A stretch of DNA of 64,000 nucleotides, taken from contig NZ_CP117834.1 of the NCBI RefSeq assembly GCF_028735875.1, forward strand, positions 2,344,001 to 2,408,000. The letters run 5' to 3'. Below, piece by piece: positions 1 through 7,509 of the stretch. How positions within the stretch are numbered: the stretch's first letter is position 1; every line of letters starts with the position of its first letter. Origin of the DNA: Shouchella hunanensis. GTDB lineage: Bacteria > Bacillota > Bacilli > Bacillales > Bacillaceae_D. The translations under genes and the position numbers were made by a program. Under the pieces are notes generated by a model. That model saw nothing but the letters and a program-made list of their open reading frames with translations, was not told where the DNA came from and made no database searches.

Positions 1-1
1 A

Positions 2-649
2 CCTGCCCCCCTCTATAGACATCCACGAAAAATATGGGGAATTGGTATGAACTACAGGAAAGGTGTTGAGGATCAATTTGCTTCAAATACGGTTGCTCCT
101 GTTAGCTTTATGAAACCAGACACTAGTTTAATAGGGTCGGGAGATATTATTCAAATACCTCCTTTATCTAAAAATACGACGGCAGAAGCAGAACTGGCAC
201 TCGTCATAGGAAAAACGTGCAAGGAAGTGTCAGAAGCTGATGCACTTGACTATGTAGCTGGGGTTGCAGCCGCCCTTGACATGACTGAAGCAGACATCCA
301 CGCCGAAAACTTACGCTATCTGACACGAGCAAAAAGCTTTAACACGTTCTTTAGCTTCGGTTCAGAACTTGTTAGTTTAGATGAATATCCATGTTTAGAT
401 GATATTCACGTTACGACACTACAGGACGGGGAGGAGCAGCATACCAATCGGATAGGAGCCATGCGGTATAGCCTAGCCTATATTGTTTCTTTTCATTCAG
501 AAGTGATGACCCTTTTGCCAGGTGATATCCTACTAACTGGTACACCTGGAGCGGTCGTCTTGCGGGATGGCGTTGTAGTGTCTTGTCGTATTAGTGGGTT
601 CAGTAAGGAGTTAGAAAACAAGGCTGCGAGCAAAGGGATACTTTCTTAA
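2..649 (+). CDS. Fumarylacetoacetate hydrolase family protein (5'-truncated by window edge)
   Basis: The frame is open to the first base of the window. The residues before the first ATG at 47 (RKIWGIG, then MNYRKG) match the usual start of the FAH fold, so the true start lies upstream and ATG 47 is internal. The metal-binding segment EAELALVIGK, the LTRAKSFNTF stretch and the late GTPGAV motif are all visible. Family members are divalent-metal enzymes that hydrolyse, hydrate or decarboxylate beta-keto or enol acids in aromatic or amino acid catabolism. The substrate cannot be told from this sequence. It converges on folE2, with a long hairpin between them. Confidence 0.8.
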   Translation, partial: PAPLYRHPRKIWGIGMNYRKGVEDQFASNTVAPVSFMKPDTSLIGSGDIIQIPPLSKNTTAEAELALVIGKTCKEVSEADALDYVAGVAAALDMTEADIHAENLRYLTRAKSFNTFFSFGSELVSLDEYPCLDDIHVTTLQDGEEQHTNRIGAMRYSLAYIVSFHSEVMTLLPGDILLTGTPGAVVLRDGVVVSCRISGFSKELENKAASKGILS

Positions 650-697
650 TCCTCATCTTTCTTAGCTATGTATAAAGAATACTAACGTGGCAAATGA

Positions 698-744
698 CAA
701 ACTTCACAGAAAAAGGAAGGTAGTCCTGATTTCTATGAAGTTTG
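698..744. terminator. Long inverted repeat between convergent genes
   Basis: Arms 698-712 (CAAACTTCACAGAAA) and 730-744 pair over 15 bases with one mismatch, with a 17-nt loop. It lies between the FAH gene and the end of folE2, so it may end transcripts from both sides. No run of T follows, so efficient intrinsic termination is uncertain. Confidence 0.4.
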
Positions 745-793
745 TATCATCTCCCTGTTATGAGAAATAGGGATCTCCTAAGTGCTTGTACGA

Positions 794-1687
794 TTAGCGC
801 TTCGTATATGTAATTTTTGCGACTGCATCATGAAGATGGATGGATTCTTGATTTTGACAGGTGACCTTAAAGGCGGTTACCCAGTCATACTCATAAAGAT
901 CGGCAGCAACAAGTCTTACTAAATCTTCAACGAAGCGAGGATTCTCAAATGCTTGCTCCGTGACTACTTTTTCGTCTGGCCTCTTTAAAATGGGGTGAAT
1001 CTTCGCACTAGCATTTGATTCCGCTGCTCCTAACAATTCATTCTTCCAGTCTATTTTGGCTTCGTCAAAGTCTTCACATAGTTCCACACTCATTTTTACT
1101 TCCCCACGCTGGTTATGAGCGCTATACTCACTGATTTCTTTTGAACAAGGGCAAAGAGTCGTTACTAAGCATGTTAGGGTTAATTCTGTTTTAAACCCTA
1201 GTGTTTTAGAGTAGTTTAGCGAGATCTCGATCTCAGAATGATTATAAGCAGATTGTAATGAGGTCGGCGCCTCTCTTGAATAAAACCATGGAAAAGCAAC
1301 GTGAATATCAATCATGTCTTGATTTAAACGATCAGCTAACGATCGTGCTAGATTTTTTAGTGACTCAAGAGATAAGGTTTTGTGTTGACCATTGAATTCT
1401 TCAAGGCCTGTTATCAAACGACTCATATTGGTGCCTTTTGCATATCGATCTAATTGTGCACCTATTGAAAAAGTAGCTACGGTTGTTTGAATGCCTGGGC
1501 TTGATGTGCTTTTTATTTGTATAGGTTGTTTAACATTGGCAACCCCTACAAAATGAACGTCGAACAGAAAGTCCTTATGTGTATTTTGTATATCCTGCAT
1601 ATGTTTTTTTTCAGTTGCTTTGGTTTTAACGCTTGGTGAAACAGAACCAAATAACTTATGACGTTCTGCTTTCAAAGGTATTTTCAT
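794..1687 (-). CDS. folE2: GTP cyclohydrolase I, type IB (FolE2), zinc-independent
   Basis: This 297-residue protein has the FolE2/YciA layout: the N-terminal ERHKLFGSVSP segment, DFLFDVHFVGVANVK, and the active-site segment LCPCSKEISEYSAHNQRG with the conserved cysteine. It converts GTP to dihydroneopterin triphosphate, the first step of folate synthesis. Unlike FolE it does not depend on zinc, and bacilli use it when zinc is scarce. That fits the perfect Zur box upstream and the divergent zinc-uptake operon. The ATG at 1687 is set by similarity of the N-terminus to the family; the ribosome binding site is weak. The 5' leader would be about 150 nt. Confidence 0.93.
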   Translation of the reverse strand: MKIPLKAERHKLFGSVSPSVKTKATEKKHMQDIQNTHKDFLFDVHFVGVANVKQPIQIKSTSSPGIQTTVATFSIGAQLDRYAKGTNMSRLITGLEEFNGQHKTLSLESLKNLARSLADRLNQDMIDIHVAFPWFYSREAPTSLQSAYNHSEIEISLNYSKTLGFKTELTLTCLVTTLCPCSKEISEYSAHNQRGEVKMSVELCEDFDEAKIDWKNELLGAAESNASAKIHPILKRPDEKVVTEQAFENPRFVEDLVRLVAADLYEYDWVTAFKVTCQNQESIHLHDAVAKITYTKR

Positions 1688-1831
1688 AATAAGCGCTCAA
1701 CTCACTTTCGTTCTACATTGTTTGCTTCTTAATTGTATCTACAGACATCCGTTCGTTCGAAGGTTATGTCTCTATCGTATCATTAACCATGGAGGAATCT
1801 TAATTGTTAGCATGTCATAAATGCACCTTTC

Positions 1832-1859
1832 AAATCGTAATCGTTACGATTTAATTATA
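1832..1859 (-). promoter_or_regulatory. Zur box and -10 element of folE2
   Basis: The core TCGTAATCGTTACGA (1835-1849) matches the Bacillus Zur consensus TCGTAATNATTACGA closely. The symmetric arms extend to 9 bp each (1832-1840 and 1844-1852). On the minus strand TATAAT (1859-1854) lies directly before the box, with a weak TTGCTT at 1883-1878 as -35 (18-bp spacer). Zur-Zn bound here would cover the transcription start. The 1688-2229 gap contains only this site, the divergent promoter and leader sequence. Confidence 0.85.
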
Positions 1860-2155
1860 GGATAAGTCTCTTTGGAAAAGCAAGAAGAATCTAGATTTTT
1901 CGAAGTAGAGAAAGAAATAGATGAAATAGACTACTAGAATATGGGGAGGACGTCTGTTGCTTGGATCATAACCGTTTGAAGCACAAAAGGTTTTACCATA
2001 TTTTTTAGCTATCCACAGGGTAAGTAGTCTGCTAATGGTTCTAGAGGGAACGATCATCTCAAAAAAATGGTACTTCTTGCTTTCAGACGGTTTAATCCAA
2101 TTCATTCAAAAGAAATATTGATGAATCGAGTGACAAATAAAATTAAAAAACGATC

Positions 2156-2183
2156 TTGACAAAGTGTATGCCAACAATATAAT
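2156..2183 (+). promoter_or_regulatory. Sigma-A promoter of the zinc-uptake operon
   Basis: TTGACA at 2156-2161 and TATAAT at 2178-2183 are both perfect hexamers with a 16-bp spacer. The predicted start falls about 2190, at the edge of the Zur box that follows. Confidence 0.85.
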
Positions 2184-2190
2184 CTATAAA

Positions 2191-2205
2191 ACGTAATGAT
2201 TACGA
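2191..2205 (+). promoter_or_regulatory. Zur box of the zinc-uptake operon
   Basis: ACGTAATGATTACGA matches TCGTAATNATTACGA at 14 of 15 positions. It lies just downstream of the -10 element. This is the same geometry as at folE2, so zinc-bound Zur should repress both divergent units together. Confidence 0.88.
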
Positions 2206-2229
2206 TTAATATTGAAAAAGGGAAGGGTG

Positions 2230-3216
2230 ATGAGGTTGAAGAAGTCATTCATATTGGTTAGTGTTTTAGCGCTAAGTACAATTTTAGCTGCTTGTCAGGA
2301 TTCAACTGAACAAACAAATAATACTGGATCCAATCAAGAAGATACTACAAACAATTCTTCTGATGATGCTGAGGCAAATGAAACAGGAGAGATTGCTATA
2401 GAAGGTTTAGGTCATCACTATCATACAGGTGACACCATCGAATTAACGGCATCAACTTCTGAAAATGTTGATTATGACCATTGGCACTGGTATACAAAAG
2501 AACCTGGTCAAACAGAATGGGAAGTAGCGTCTGGACAACAATCTGAAACATTTAGCGATGAAGCAGCTACTGATGGCTTAGAGATTAAAGCAACTCTCTA
2601 TGACGATGATCACAATGTGTACGCAGAATCAGAAGCTGTAACCATTGTAATTGACGACCACCACGGTCATGACGAGGAGAGTCGACAAATTTATCAAGGC
2701 TATTTTGATGATGAGCAAGTTCAAGATAGAGAATTATCAGATTGGGATGGCGATTGGCAATCCGTTTATCCGTATCTTGTGAGCGGTGATTTAGATGAAG
2801 TCTTTGAACATAAAGCAGAAGAAGGAAGTATGACTGCAGAAGAGTATAAAGACTACTATACAACTGGATATGAAACAGATGTAGAAAGAATTATTATTGA
2901 TAATGGCCACGTTACATTCTTTGAAAACGATGAAGAATACTCTGGTGAGTATGAGTATGATGGATACGAAATTTTAACTTATGAAAAAGGAAATCGTGGT
3001 GTTCGTTTTGTATACGAACTAGCTGAAGGGGATGACGAGATGCCTCAATACATTCAATTCAGTGATCACATTATTTTTCCAACACCTTCAAGTCATTTCC
3101 ACTTGTATTGGGGAGATGACAAAGAGGAACTCTTCGAAGAGGTAACCCATTGGCCAACGTATTACCCGTCTGAATTAGATGCGGATGGCATTGTACGTGA
3201 TCAACTAGCGCACTAA
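2230..3216 (+). CDS. ZinT-like zinc-binding lipoprotein with an N-terminal HYHTGD module
   Basis: The 328-residue protein starts with a lipoprotein signal (STILAAC, lipid-modified Cys22) and an acidic Asn/Thr/Ser linker. A histidine-rich beta module follows (about 54-142: HHYHTGD, DHWHWY, LYDDDHNVYAES, then DDHHGHD). The C-terminal ZinT/YodA domain (about 152-328) contains GYFDDEQVQDRELSDWDGDW and SSHFHLYWGD. ZinT domains capture zinc outside the membrane and pass it to the ABC receptor; in streptococci the domain is fused to AdcA, here it is separate. ATG 2230 is chosen because AAAGGGA sits 6 nt before it; a TTG at 2212 is also in frame. It is first in the Zur-controlled operon. Confidence 0.88.
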   Translation: MRLKKSFILVSVLALSTILAACQDSTEQTNNTGSNQEDTTNNSSDDAEANETGEIAIEGLGHHYHTGDTIELTASTSENVDYDHWHWYTKEPGQTEWEVASGQQSETFSDEAATDGLEIKATLYDDDHNVYAESEAVTIVIDDHHGHDEESRQIYQGYFDDEQVQDRELSDWDGDWQSVYPYLVSGDLDEVFEHKAEEGSMTAEEYKDYYTTGYETDVERIIIDNGHVTFFENDEEYSGEYEYDGYEILTYEKGNRGVRFVYELAEGDDEMPQYIQFSDHIIFPTPSSHFHLYWGDDKEELFEEVTHWPTYYPSELDADGIVRDQLAH

Positions 3217-3226
3217 TAATCTTTGA

Positions 3227-3258
3227 GAAGAAAAGCGTTTCGCTTTTCTTCCTATTTT
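3227..3258 (+). terminator. Hairpin between the zinT-like and znuA-like genes
   Basis: GAAGAAAAGCG (3227-3237) and CGCTTTTCTTC (3241-3251) form a perfect 11-bp stem with a TTT loop, followed by a T-rich tract. It begins 11 nt after the zinT stop and ends before the ribosome binding site of the next gene. It probably acts as a partial terminator that makes the first lipoprotein more abundant than the transporter. Confidence 0.65.
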
Positions 3259-3279
3259 TGTTTAAAAGGAGTAGCAGGG

Positions 3280-4830
3280 ATGAATAAAAAAGTATATCGA
3301 CCGATACTGGCAAGTTGCGCAGCAATAGCGGTTCTCTCCGGTTGTCAATCGCAAGACGGTCAAAACAACACTAGTGACGATTCTCGAATTTCAGTAGTAG
3401 CCTCTTTTTTGCCAATGTATGAGTTTACAAAACAAGTGGCTGGTGACCGTGCGAACGTTCAATTAATGGTATCAGAAGGACAAGATGCGCATCATTATGA
3501 ACCAAGTGCTCAAGATGTTGCAACCATGAACGAAACAGATGTGTTTGTTTATAGCAGTGAGGAAATGGAATTCTGGGTTAATCGTTTATTTAATGCGATA
3601 GAAAATGATGATCTAATCGTTGCTCGTGCAGCAGATGGGCTTGATTACGGAGAGCAACATCACGAAGAGTCCGAAGAGGCCGAGGTGACGATGAACGGCA
3701 TAGCAGATCACTATCACACAGGAGACACGATTGAAATCACGGCCACTCTTTCTGAGGATGTAAACTTGGATCACTGGCACTGGTATCAACGAGAGTCTCC
3801 TGATGAGGAATGGACTGCTTTGTCGGGTCAATATGCAGAAACTCTAAATCTTGATGCGCCTGAGGAGAGTTTTGAAGTAAAAGCAGTAATCTATGATAAT
3901 AACCACAATGTGTATGCTGAATCGCAACCGGAAGAGATTCGTATTGATAATCATGAAAATGACGATTCAAACCACGAGGACCACAATCACGACCATAGTG
4001 AAGAAGATAATGAGCAGGTAAATTCGAGCGAAGAGATTGATATTATCGGTTTAGCAGATCATTATCATACTGGAGATGTGGTTACATTAGTAGCAGACGT
4101 GCATAAAAACACAAGTTTTGATAAGTGGAAATGGTTTATTAGGGAAGAAGAAAGTCAGGATTGGGAAGCTGTACAAGACCAAGATACCGATCATTTCGAA
4201 TATAAGACAACTGGGGAAAGTTTTGAAGTGAAAGCTGTTCTCTATGATGAGGAAGACAATGCTTATATAGAATCACAACCTGTTTCTGTATTAATTGATG
4301 ATCACGATGATTTGGATCCACACATTTGGCTTGATCCAGTGTTAGCCCAAGATCAAGTTCTTGTCATTCGTGACGCATTGATTGAAGCTGATCCTGATGG
4401 TCAGAATGTTTATGAGGAAAATGCAGAGGCGTTTATTGAGGAGCTGAAAAGCTTGGATGAAGATTATCGCTCCACCTTGGAAGGGGCTGAAAATCGTGTT
4501 TTTGTTGTACAGCATCAAGCATTTGGTTATCTTGCCGAACGCTACAATTTAGATCAAATTGCCATAGGGGGATTATCTACTGAAGTTGAGCCGAGCCCTT
4601 CCCGTATGTCAGAAATTGCTGACTTAGTACAAGATCATGGTGTGCCAGTTATTTATTATCAACAAGGAGCTAGCTCTGCAATTGCGCAAACCGTAGCGAC
4701 TGAAACAGGAACAGATACGGCTGTACTTTATGACTTAGAAGTGTTATCAGAGGAATTACTCGAAAATGACTTAGGTTACATTGAAGCGATGCGACACAAT
4801 TTAGAGTCATTGCAAATAAGTATCTACTAA
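3280..4830 (+). CDS. znuA: Zinc ABC transporter substrate-binding lipoprotein with two inserted HYHTGD modules (ZnuA/AdcA type)
   Basis: The 516-residue protein has a lipobox at VLSGC (Cys22). The N lobe of a cluster A-I metal receptor spans about 36-122, with ligand His in DAHHYEPS. The usual His-rich loop is replaced by a long insert: module 1 (about 136-224), an HDNE-rich string (225-241, NHEDHNHDHS) and module 2 (about 252-340). The C lobe resumes with DPHIWLDP, QHQAFGYLAE and EVEPSPS; the late acidic ligand is probably in VLYDLE. Typical family members have about 300-320 residues, so the excess is the insert. ATG 3280 has AAAGGAG upstream, so the longer frame from 3223 is not used. It delivers zinc to ZnuBC. 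Confidence 0.9.
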   Translation: MNKKVYRPILASCAAIAVLSGCQSQDGQNNTSDDSRISVVASFLPMYEFTKQVAGDRANVQLMVSEGQDAHHYEPSAQDVATMNETDVFVYSSEEMEFWVNRLFNAIENDDLIVARAADGLDYGEQHHEESEEAEVTMNGIADHYHTGDTIEITATLSEDVNLDHWHWYQRESPDEEWTALSGQYAETLNLDAPEESFEVKAVIYDNNHNVYAESQPEEIRIDNHENDDSNHEDHNHDHSEEDNEQVNSSEEIDIIGLADHYHTGDVVTLVADVHKNTSFDKWKWFIREEESQDWEAVQDQDTDHFEYKTTGESFEVKAVLYDEEDNAYIESQPVSVLIDDHDDLDPHIWLDPVLAQDQVLVIRDALIEADPDGQNVYEENAEAFIEELKSLDEDYRSTLEGAENRVFVVQHQAFGYLAERYNLDQIAIGGLSTEVEPSPSRMSEIADLVQDHGVPVIYYQQGASSAIAQTVATETGTDTAVLYDLEVLSEELLENDLGYIEAMRHNLESLQISIY

Positions 4831-4843
4831 TCTTGTGAAAAAC

Positions 4844-4965
4844 GAAACCATTCTAGTGTATGGACTTTTGTAAACAATCGTGGAGTCAGTAAATGGATAA
4901 TGCGTCTGCCTCTTTTTATACCGATGTTCCTCTTTTGCAAATCCATTATTCTAGAATGGTGTTTC
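4844..4965 (+). other. Structured intergenic region between znuA and znuC
   Basis: This 171-nt gap holds nested inverted repeats. The outer arms are GAAACCATTCTAG (4844-4856) and CTAGAATGGTGTTTC (4951-4965), which pair with a two-base bulge. Inside, AATGGAT (4892-4898) pairs with ATCCATT (4941-4947). No reading frame or promoter is evident. It could be a processing or stability element that sets the level of the downstream transporter genes. Confidence 0.4.
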
Positions 4966-5001
4966 TGTACGCCGTTACTGAAAAAAGAAAGGTAGATAAG
5001 C

Positions 5002-5718
5002 ATGGTCTATATTAAAGTCGACAACCTCACTTTTCATTATGAGAAAGAACCAGTGTTAACCAACATTTCATTCGAATTAAGTCCAGGAGATTTTGTTATG
5101 CTTACTGGAGAGAATGGTGCTGCGAAAACCACGTTAATTCGCAATATGTTGGGCTTACTAAAACCATCGATAGGCAACGTAACGTTATCTCCTACTAACC
5201 ATTTAGGGGAAGAATTAATCGTTGGCTATGTTCCTCAGCAAGTCGCCTCCTTTAATGTTGGGTTTCCTAGTACAGTATGGGAGTTAGTTAGTTCGGGTCG
5301 ATATCAAAGAGGCAAATGGTTTACAAGGTTAACTAAGAACGATAAAGCCCAAGTTGAACGTTCCCTTAAATCAGTTGGAATGTGGGAGATGCGTCACAAA
5401 AAAATAGGAGAGTTATCTGGAGGGCAAAAGCAACGCATATCGATCGCTCGTGTTTTTGCTACCGATCCAGATCTATTTATTCTTGATGAACCAACTACGG
5501 GAATGGATAGTCAATCAAGAGAAGAATTTTATAAACTGCTTAAGCACAATTGCGAAAAACATGGTAAAAGTATTCTAATGGTTTCGCATGATCATGAAGA
5601 ACTTAGGAAATATTGTAACAAACATATTGAGTTAGTTCGGAAGGAGGGATTACCTTGGAGATGTTTTTCTATGGATTCATGCAAAGAGCTTTCCAAGCCT
5701 CACTTCTCATCTCATTAA
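5002..5718 (+). CDS. znuC: Zinc ABC transporter ATP-binding protein (ZnuC/AdcC)
   Basis: The 238-residue ATPase shows Walker A GENGAAKTT, the signature LSGGQKQRISIARV, Walker B LFILDEPTTGMD and the H-loop histidine in LMVSHDHEE. The alanine in place of the last Walker A glycine appears, from memory, to be usual in AdcC/ZnuC proteins rather than a defect. The C-terminal PWRCF stretch also recalls streptococcal AdcC. It powers zinc import with ZnuB. Its last 64 bases overlap the start of znuB, which suggests coupled translation. Confidence 0.92.
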   Translation: MVYIKVDNLTFHYEKEPVLTNISFELSPGDFVMLTGENGAAKTTLIRNMLGLLKPSIGNVTLSPTNHLGEELIVGYVPQQVASFNVGFPSTVWELVSSGRYQRGKWFTRLTKNDKAQVERSLKSVGMWEMRHKKIGELSGGQKQRISIARVFATDPDLFILDEPTTGMDSQSREEFYKLLKHNCEKHGKSILMVSHDHEELRKYCNKHIELVRKEGLPWRCFSMDSCKELSKPHFSSH

Positions 5719-6491
5719 TTGCACCACTATTAGGTCTCCTTCTTATTTTAAGAAGGCAATCTCTAATGGCAGATACACTTGCTCATGTTTCTTTAGCGGG
5801 AGTCGCATTAGGCTTATTACTTAGCATTAATCCAACATGGACGAATATATTCATGGTAATGGTCATTGCGATTGTTTTAGAGTATTTGCGAATGCTTTAT
5901 CGTAGTTATTCGGAAGTCTCCATTGCAATTTTAATGTCTGCTGGAATGGCGTTAGCTCTATTTTTAATGAGTCTCAATCAAGGTGGTACCACGTTGAACA
6001 TCAATCAATTTTTGTTTGGATCGATTGTAACCATTAGTTCACAACAAGTATGGATGTTAGTGGCGTTGGCAAGTATCATTTTAATTCTATACGCTTTACT
6101 GCGCAAAGCCATGTACGTAATGGTTTTTGACGAAGAAACCGCCTTTACAGCAGGGCTACCAGTGAAAACAATGTCTATAATGTTTAATGTCTTAACAGGA
6201 GTTACGATTGCTATTATTATGCCTATCGTTGGAGCTCTATTGGTGTCGGCAATCTTAATTTTACCAGCTGCGATTTCTATGAGACTAAGTAAACGTTTTT
6301 CAAGCACCATCTTATTAGGTATTCCTGTTGCTTTAACAGGAATGCTTAGTGGTCTGTTCACTTCATATGAATATGGAACGCCTCCAGGAGCAACCATCAC
6401 GTTAATTCTCATAGCAATATTAGGATTCGTGATTGTTTTTCAGCGAGCTTTAAGGCTTTTTAGATCTAGTCGTCATTCACTTCGTCGTTAA
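5655..6491 (+). CDS. znuB: Zinc ABC transporter permease (ZnuB/AdcB)
   Basis: This 278-residue membrane protein of the ABC-3 family has about 8 hydrophobic helices and the motif SLMADTLAHVSLAGVALG near the N-terminus. A perfect AAGGAGG at 5641-5647 lies 7 nt before TTG 5655, making TTG the likely start rather than ATG 5661. It forms the channel for zinc from the ZnuA-like receptor and is the last gene of the Zur-controlled operon, which ends in a strong terminator. Confidence 0.92.
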   Translation: MEMFFYGFMQRAFQASLLISLIAPLLGLLLILRRQSLMADTLAHVSLAGVALGLLLSINPTWTNIFMVMVIAIVLEYLRMLYRSYSEVSIAILMSAGMALALFLMSLNQGGTTLNINQFLFGSIVTISSQQVWMLVALASIILILYALLRKAMYVMVFDEETAFTAGLPVKTMSIMFNVLTGVTIAIIMPIVGALLVSAILILPAAISMRLSKRFSSTILLGIPVALTGMLSGLFTSYEYGTPPGATITLILIAILGFVIVFQRALRLFRSSRHSLRR

Positions 6492-6502
6492 GTTGTTACG
6501 TA

Positions 6503-6546
6503 ACCTAAAGAATGGACTTGTATGCGTTCATTCTTTGGGTTTTTCT
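6503..6546 (+). terminator. Terminator of the zinc-uptake operon
   Basis: CCTAAAGAATG (6505-6515) pairs with CATTCTTTGGG (6530-6540), 11 bp with one U-G pair, extended by AA/TT and followed by TTTTTC. Confidence 0.85.
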
Positions 6547-6673
6547 TTTCTTACAGGTATAACGTGTTTTTTTGAAGGGGATTCTTATTGACTCTCATTG
6601 TAAAAGAATAAGAAGTGTGGTGAAACTAGTTTATCTATTGGACCGTATAAGAGGTTGAAAGAGGGTGCTATAG

Positions 6674-7111
6674 ATGAAACGAACGGTTGTTATTGTTCTT
6701 ATCGTTTTTTTTATTGTTCTTGTTGGCTATTCTCAATATTTAGAGAGGGGGCCAGGACCGACAACGATTGGTGAAGAAATGGCTGAGCTATTTAACGAAA
6801 TCCAGATTGAGCAAATTGAGATTAATCACTACAAAGATAACGTCATTCATGTAGGTTATTTGCGCAACGCCAACGATATTGGAACATTGCTTGAAAAAGT
6901 ACATGCGTTAGATGTACAAGAAACGAGACAAGTAGTAAATCAAAAAGCGCTAGACTCTTATTTGGTCTATGTAAAAGTTGATGGAGGAGGGAGCTTTTCG
7001 ATCGATTTTAATGATCCGAGAGTGACATTGCCGTCAGGTGTTTATACGTTACTTGAGGATAACGAAGCGACCGCTTACATCGAAAGTTTAGGTTCGATTG
7101 AATGGTATTAA
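6674..7111 (+). CDS. Hypothetical membrane-anchored or secreted protein
   Basis: The 145-residue protein begins with one hydrophobic segment (about 4-20, VVIVLIVFFIVLVGYSQYL) acting as signal anchor. A soluble domain rich in acidic and aliphatic residues follows, ending SLGSIEWY. I do not recognise a family. The start is supported by AGAGGGTG about 8 nt upstream, and a strong terminator follows. It is a single-gene unit between the zinc operon and the carboxypeptidase gene. Confidence 0.6.
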   Translation: MKRTVVIVLIVFFIVLVGYSQYLERGPGPTTIGEEMAELFNEIQIEQIEINHYKDNVIHVGYLRNANDIGTLLEKVHALDVQETRQVVNQKALDSYLVYVKVDGGGSFSIDFNDPRVTLPSGVYTLLEDNEATAYIESLGSIEWY

Positions 7112-7155
7112 AATCACTAAATCTTTGACTCTCGTTATATATGTTCTAACCCGAG

Positions 7156-7183
7156 AAAGGCAGCCGATTTGGCTGCCTTTTTA
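7156..7183 (+). terminator. Intrinsic terminator
   Basis: AAAGGCAGCC (7156-7165) and GGCTGCCTTT (7171-7180) form a perfect 10-bp stem with a 5-nt loop and T tail, ending the transcript of the preceding hypothetical gene. Confidence 0.85.
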
Positions 7184-7279
7184 CATGCTTATAATAAATT
7201 GATTTATTCACTCATCTCATTTTAACTTAGTGAAGAAGAATCAATAATGAAAATCATAAAGAGACCGTAAAGCCCATAG

Positions 7280-7311
7280 AAAAAAGCTTGCTCAGGGGGA
7301 AGAGCAAGCTT
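7280..7311 (-). terminator. Minus-strand intrinsic terminator with no gene before it
   Basis: AAGCTTGCTC (7284-7293) and GAGCAAGCTT (7302-7311) form a perfect 10-bp stem. On the minus strand it is followed by a run of T; on the plus strand there is none. The 7184-7509 gap otherwise holds no gene of normal size. On the minus strand, TTGCAA (7427-7422) and TACTAA (7403-7398), 18 bp apart, could start a short RNA of about 110 nt ending here. Confidence 0.6.
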
Positions 7312-7509
7312 AAAGAGTAAGTATGTAGTACTATTCCCATTCTGTCATGATTTAAACCCCGAATTAAATAGGTCGTACATTTTCTCATCTTTTTTCATTA
7401 GTAGCAGTACGAATGCTTATTTTGCAATCATTCTTTAAGATTCTTAAGGTTTTCTTTTCTCCTTCTTATGGTTTGGTAGGTAGACTTCTTTTAGAAGGAG
7501 TTGATGGAA

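Noticed and set aside
1851-2105. Minus-strand frame of 84 codons in the folE2/zinT gap
   Set aside because: It has no ribosome binding site, overlaps the folE2 promoter and Zur box, and its second half is low-complexity aromatic sequence. It is not supported as a gene.
5110-5135. Alanine instead of the last glycine in Walker A of znuC (GENGAAKT)
   Set aside because: It looked like an inactivating change, but AdcC/ZnuC proteins commonly have GA(A/S)K at this place as far as I recall, and all other ATPase motifs are intact.
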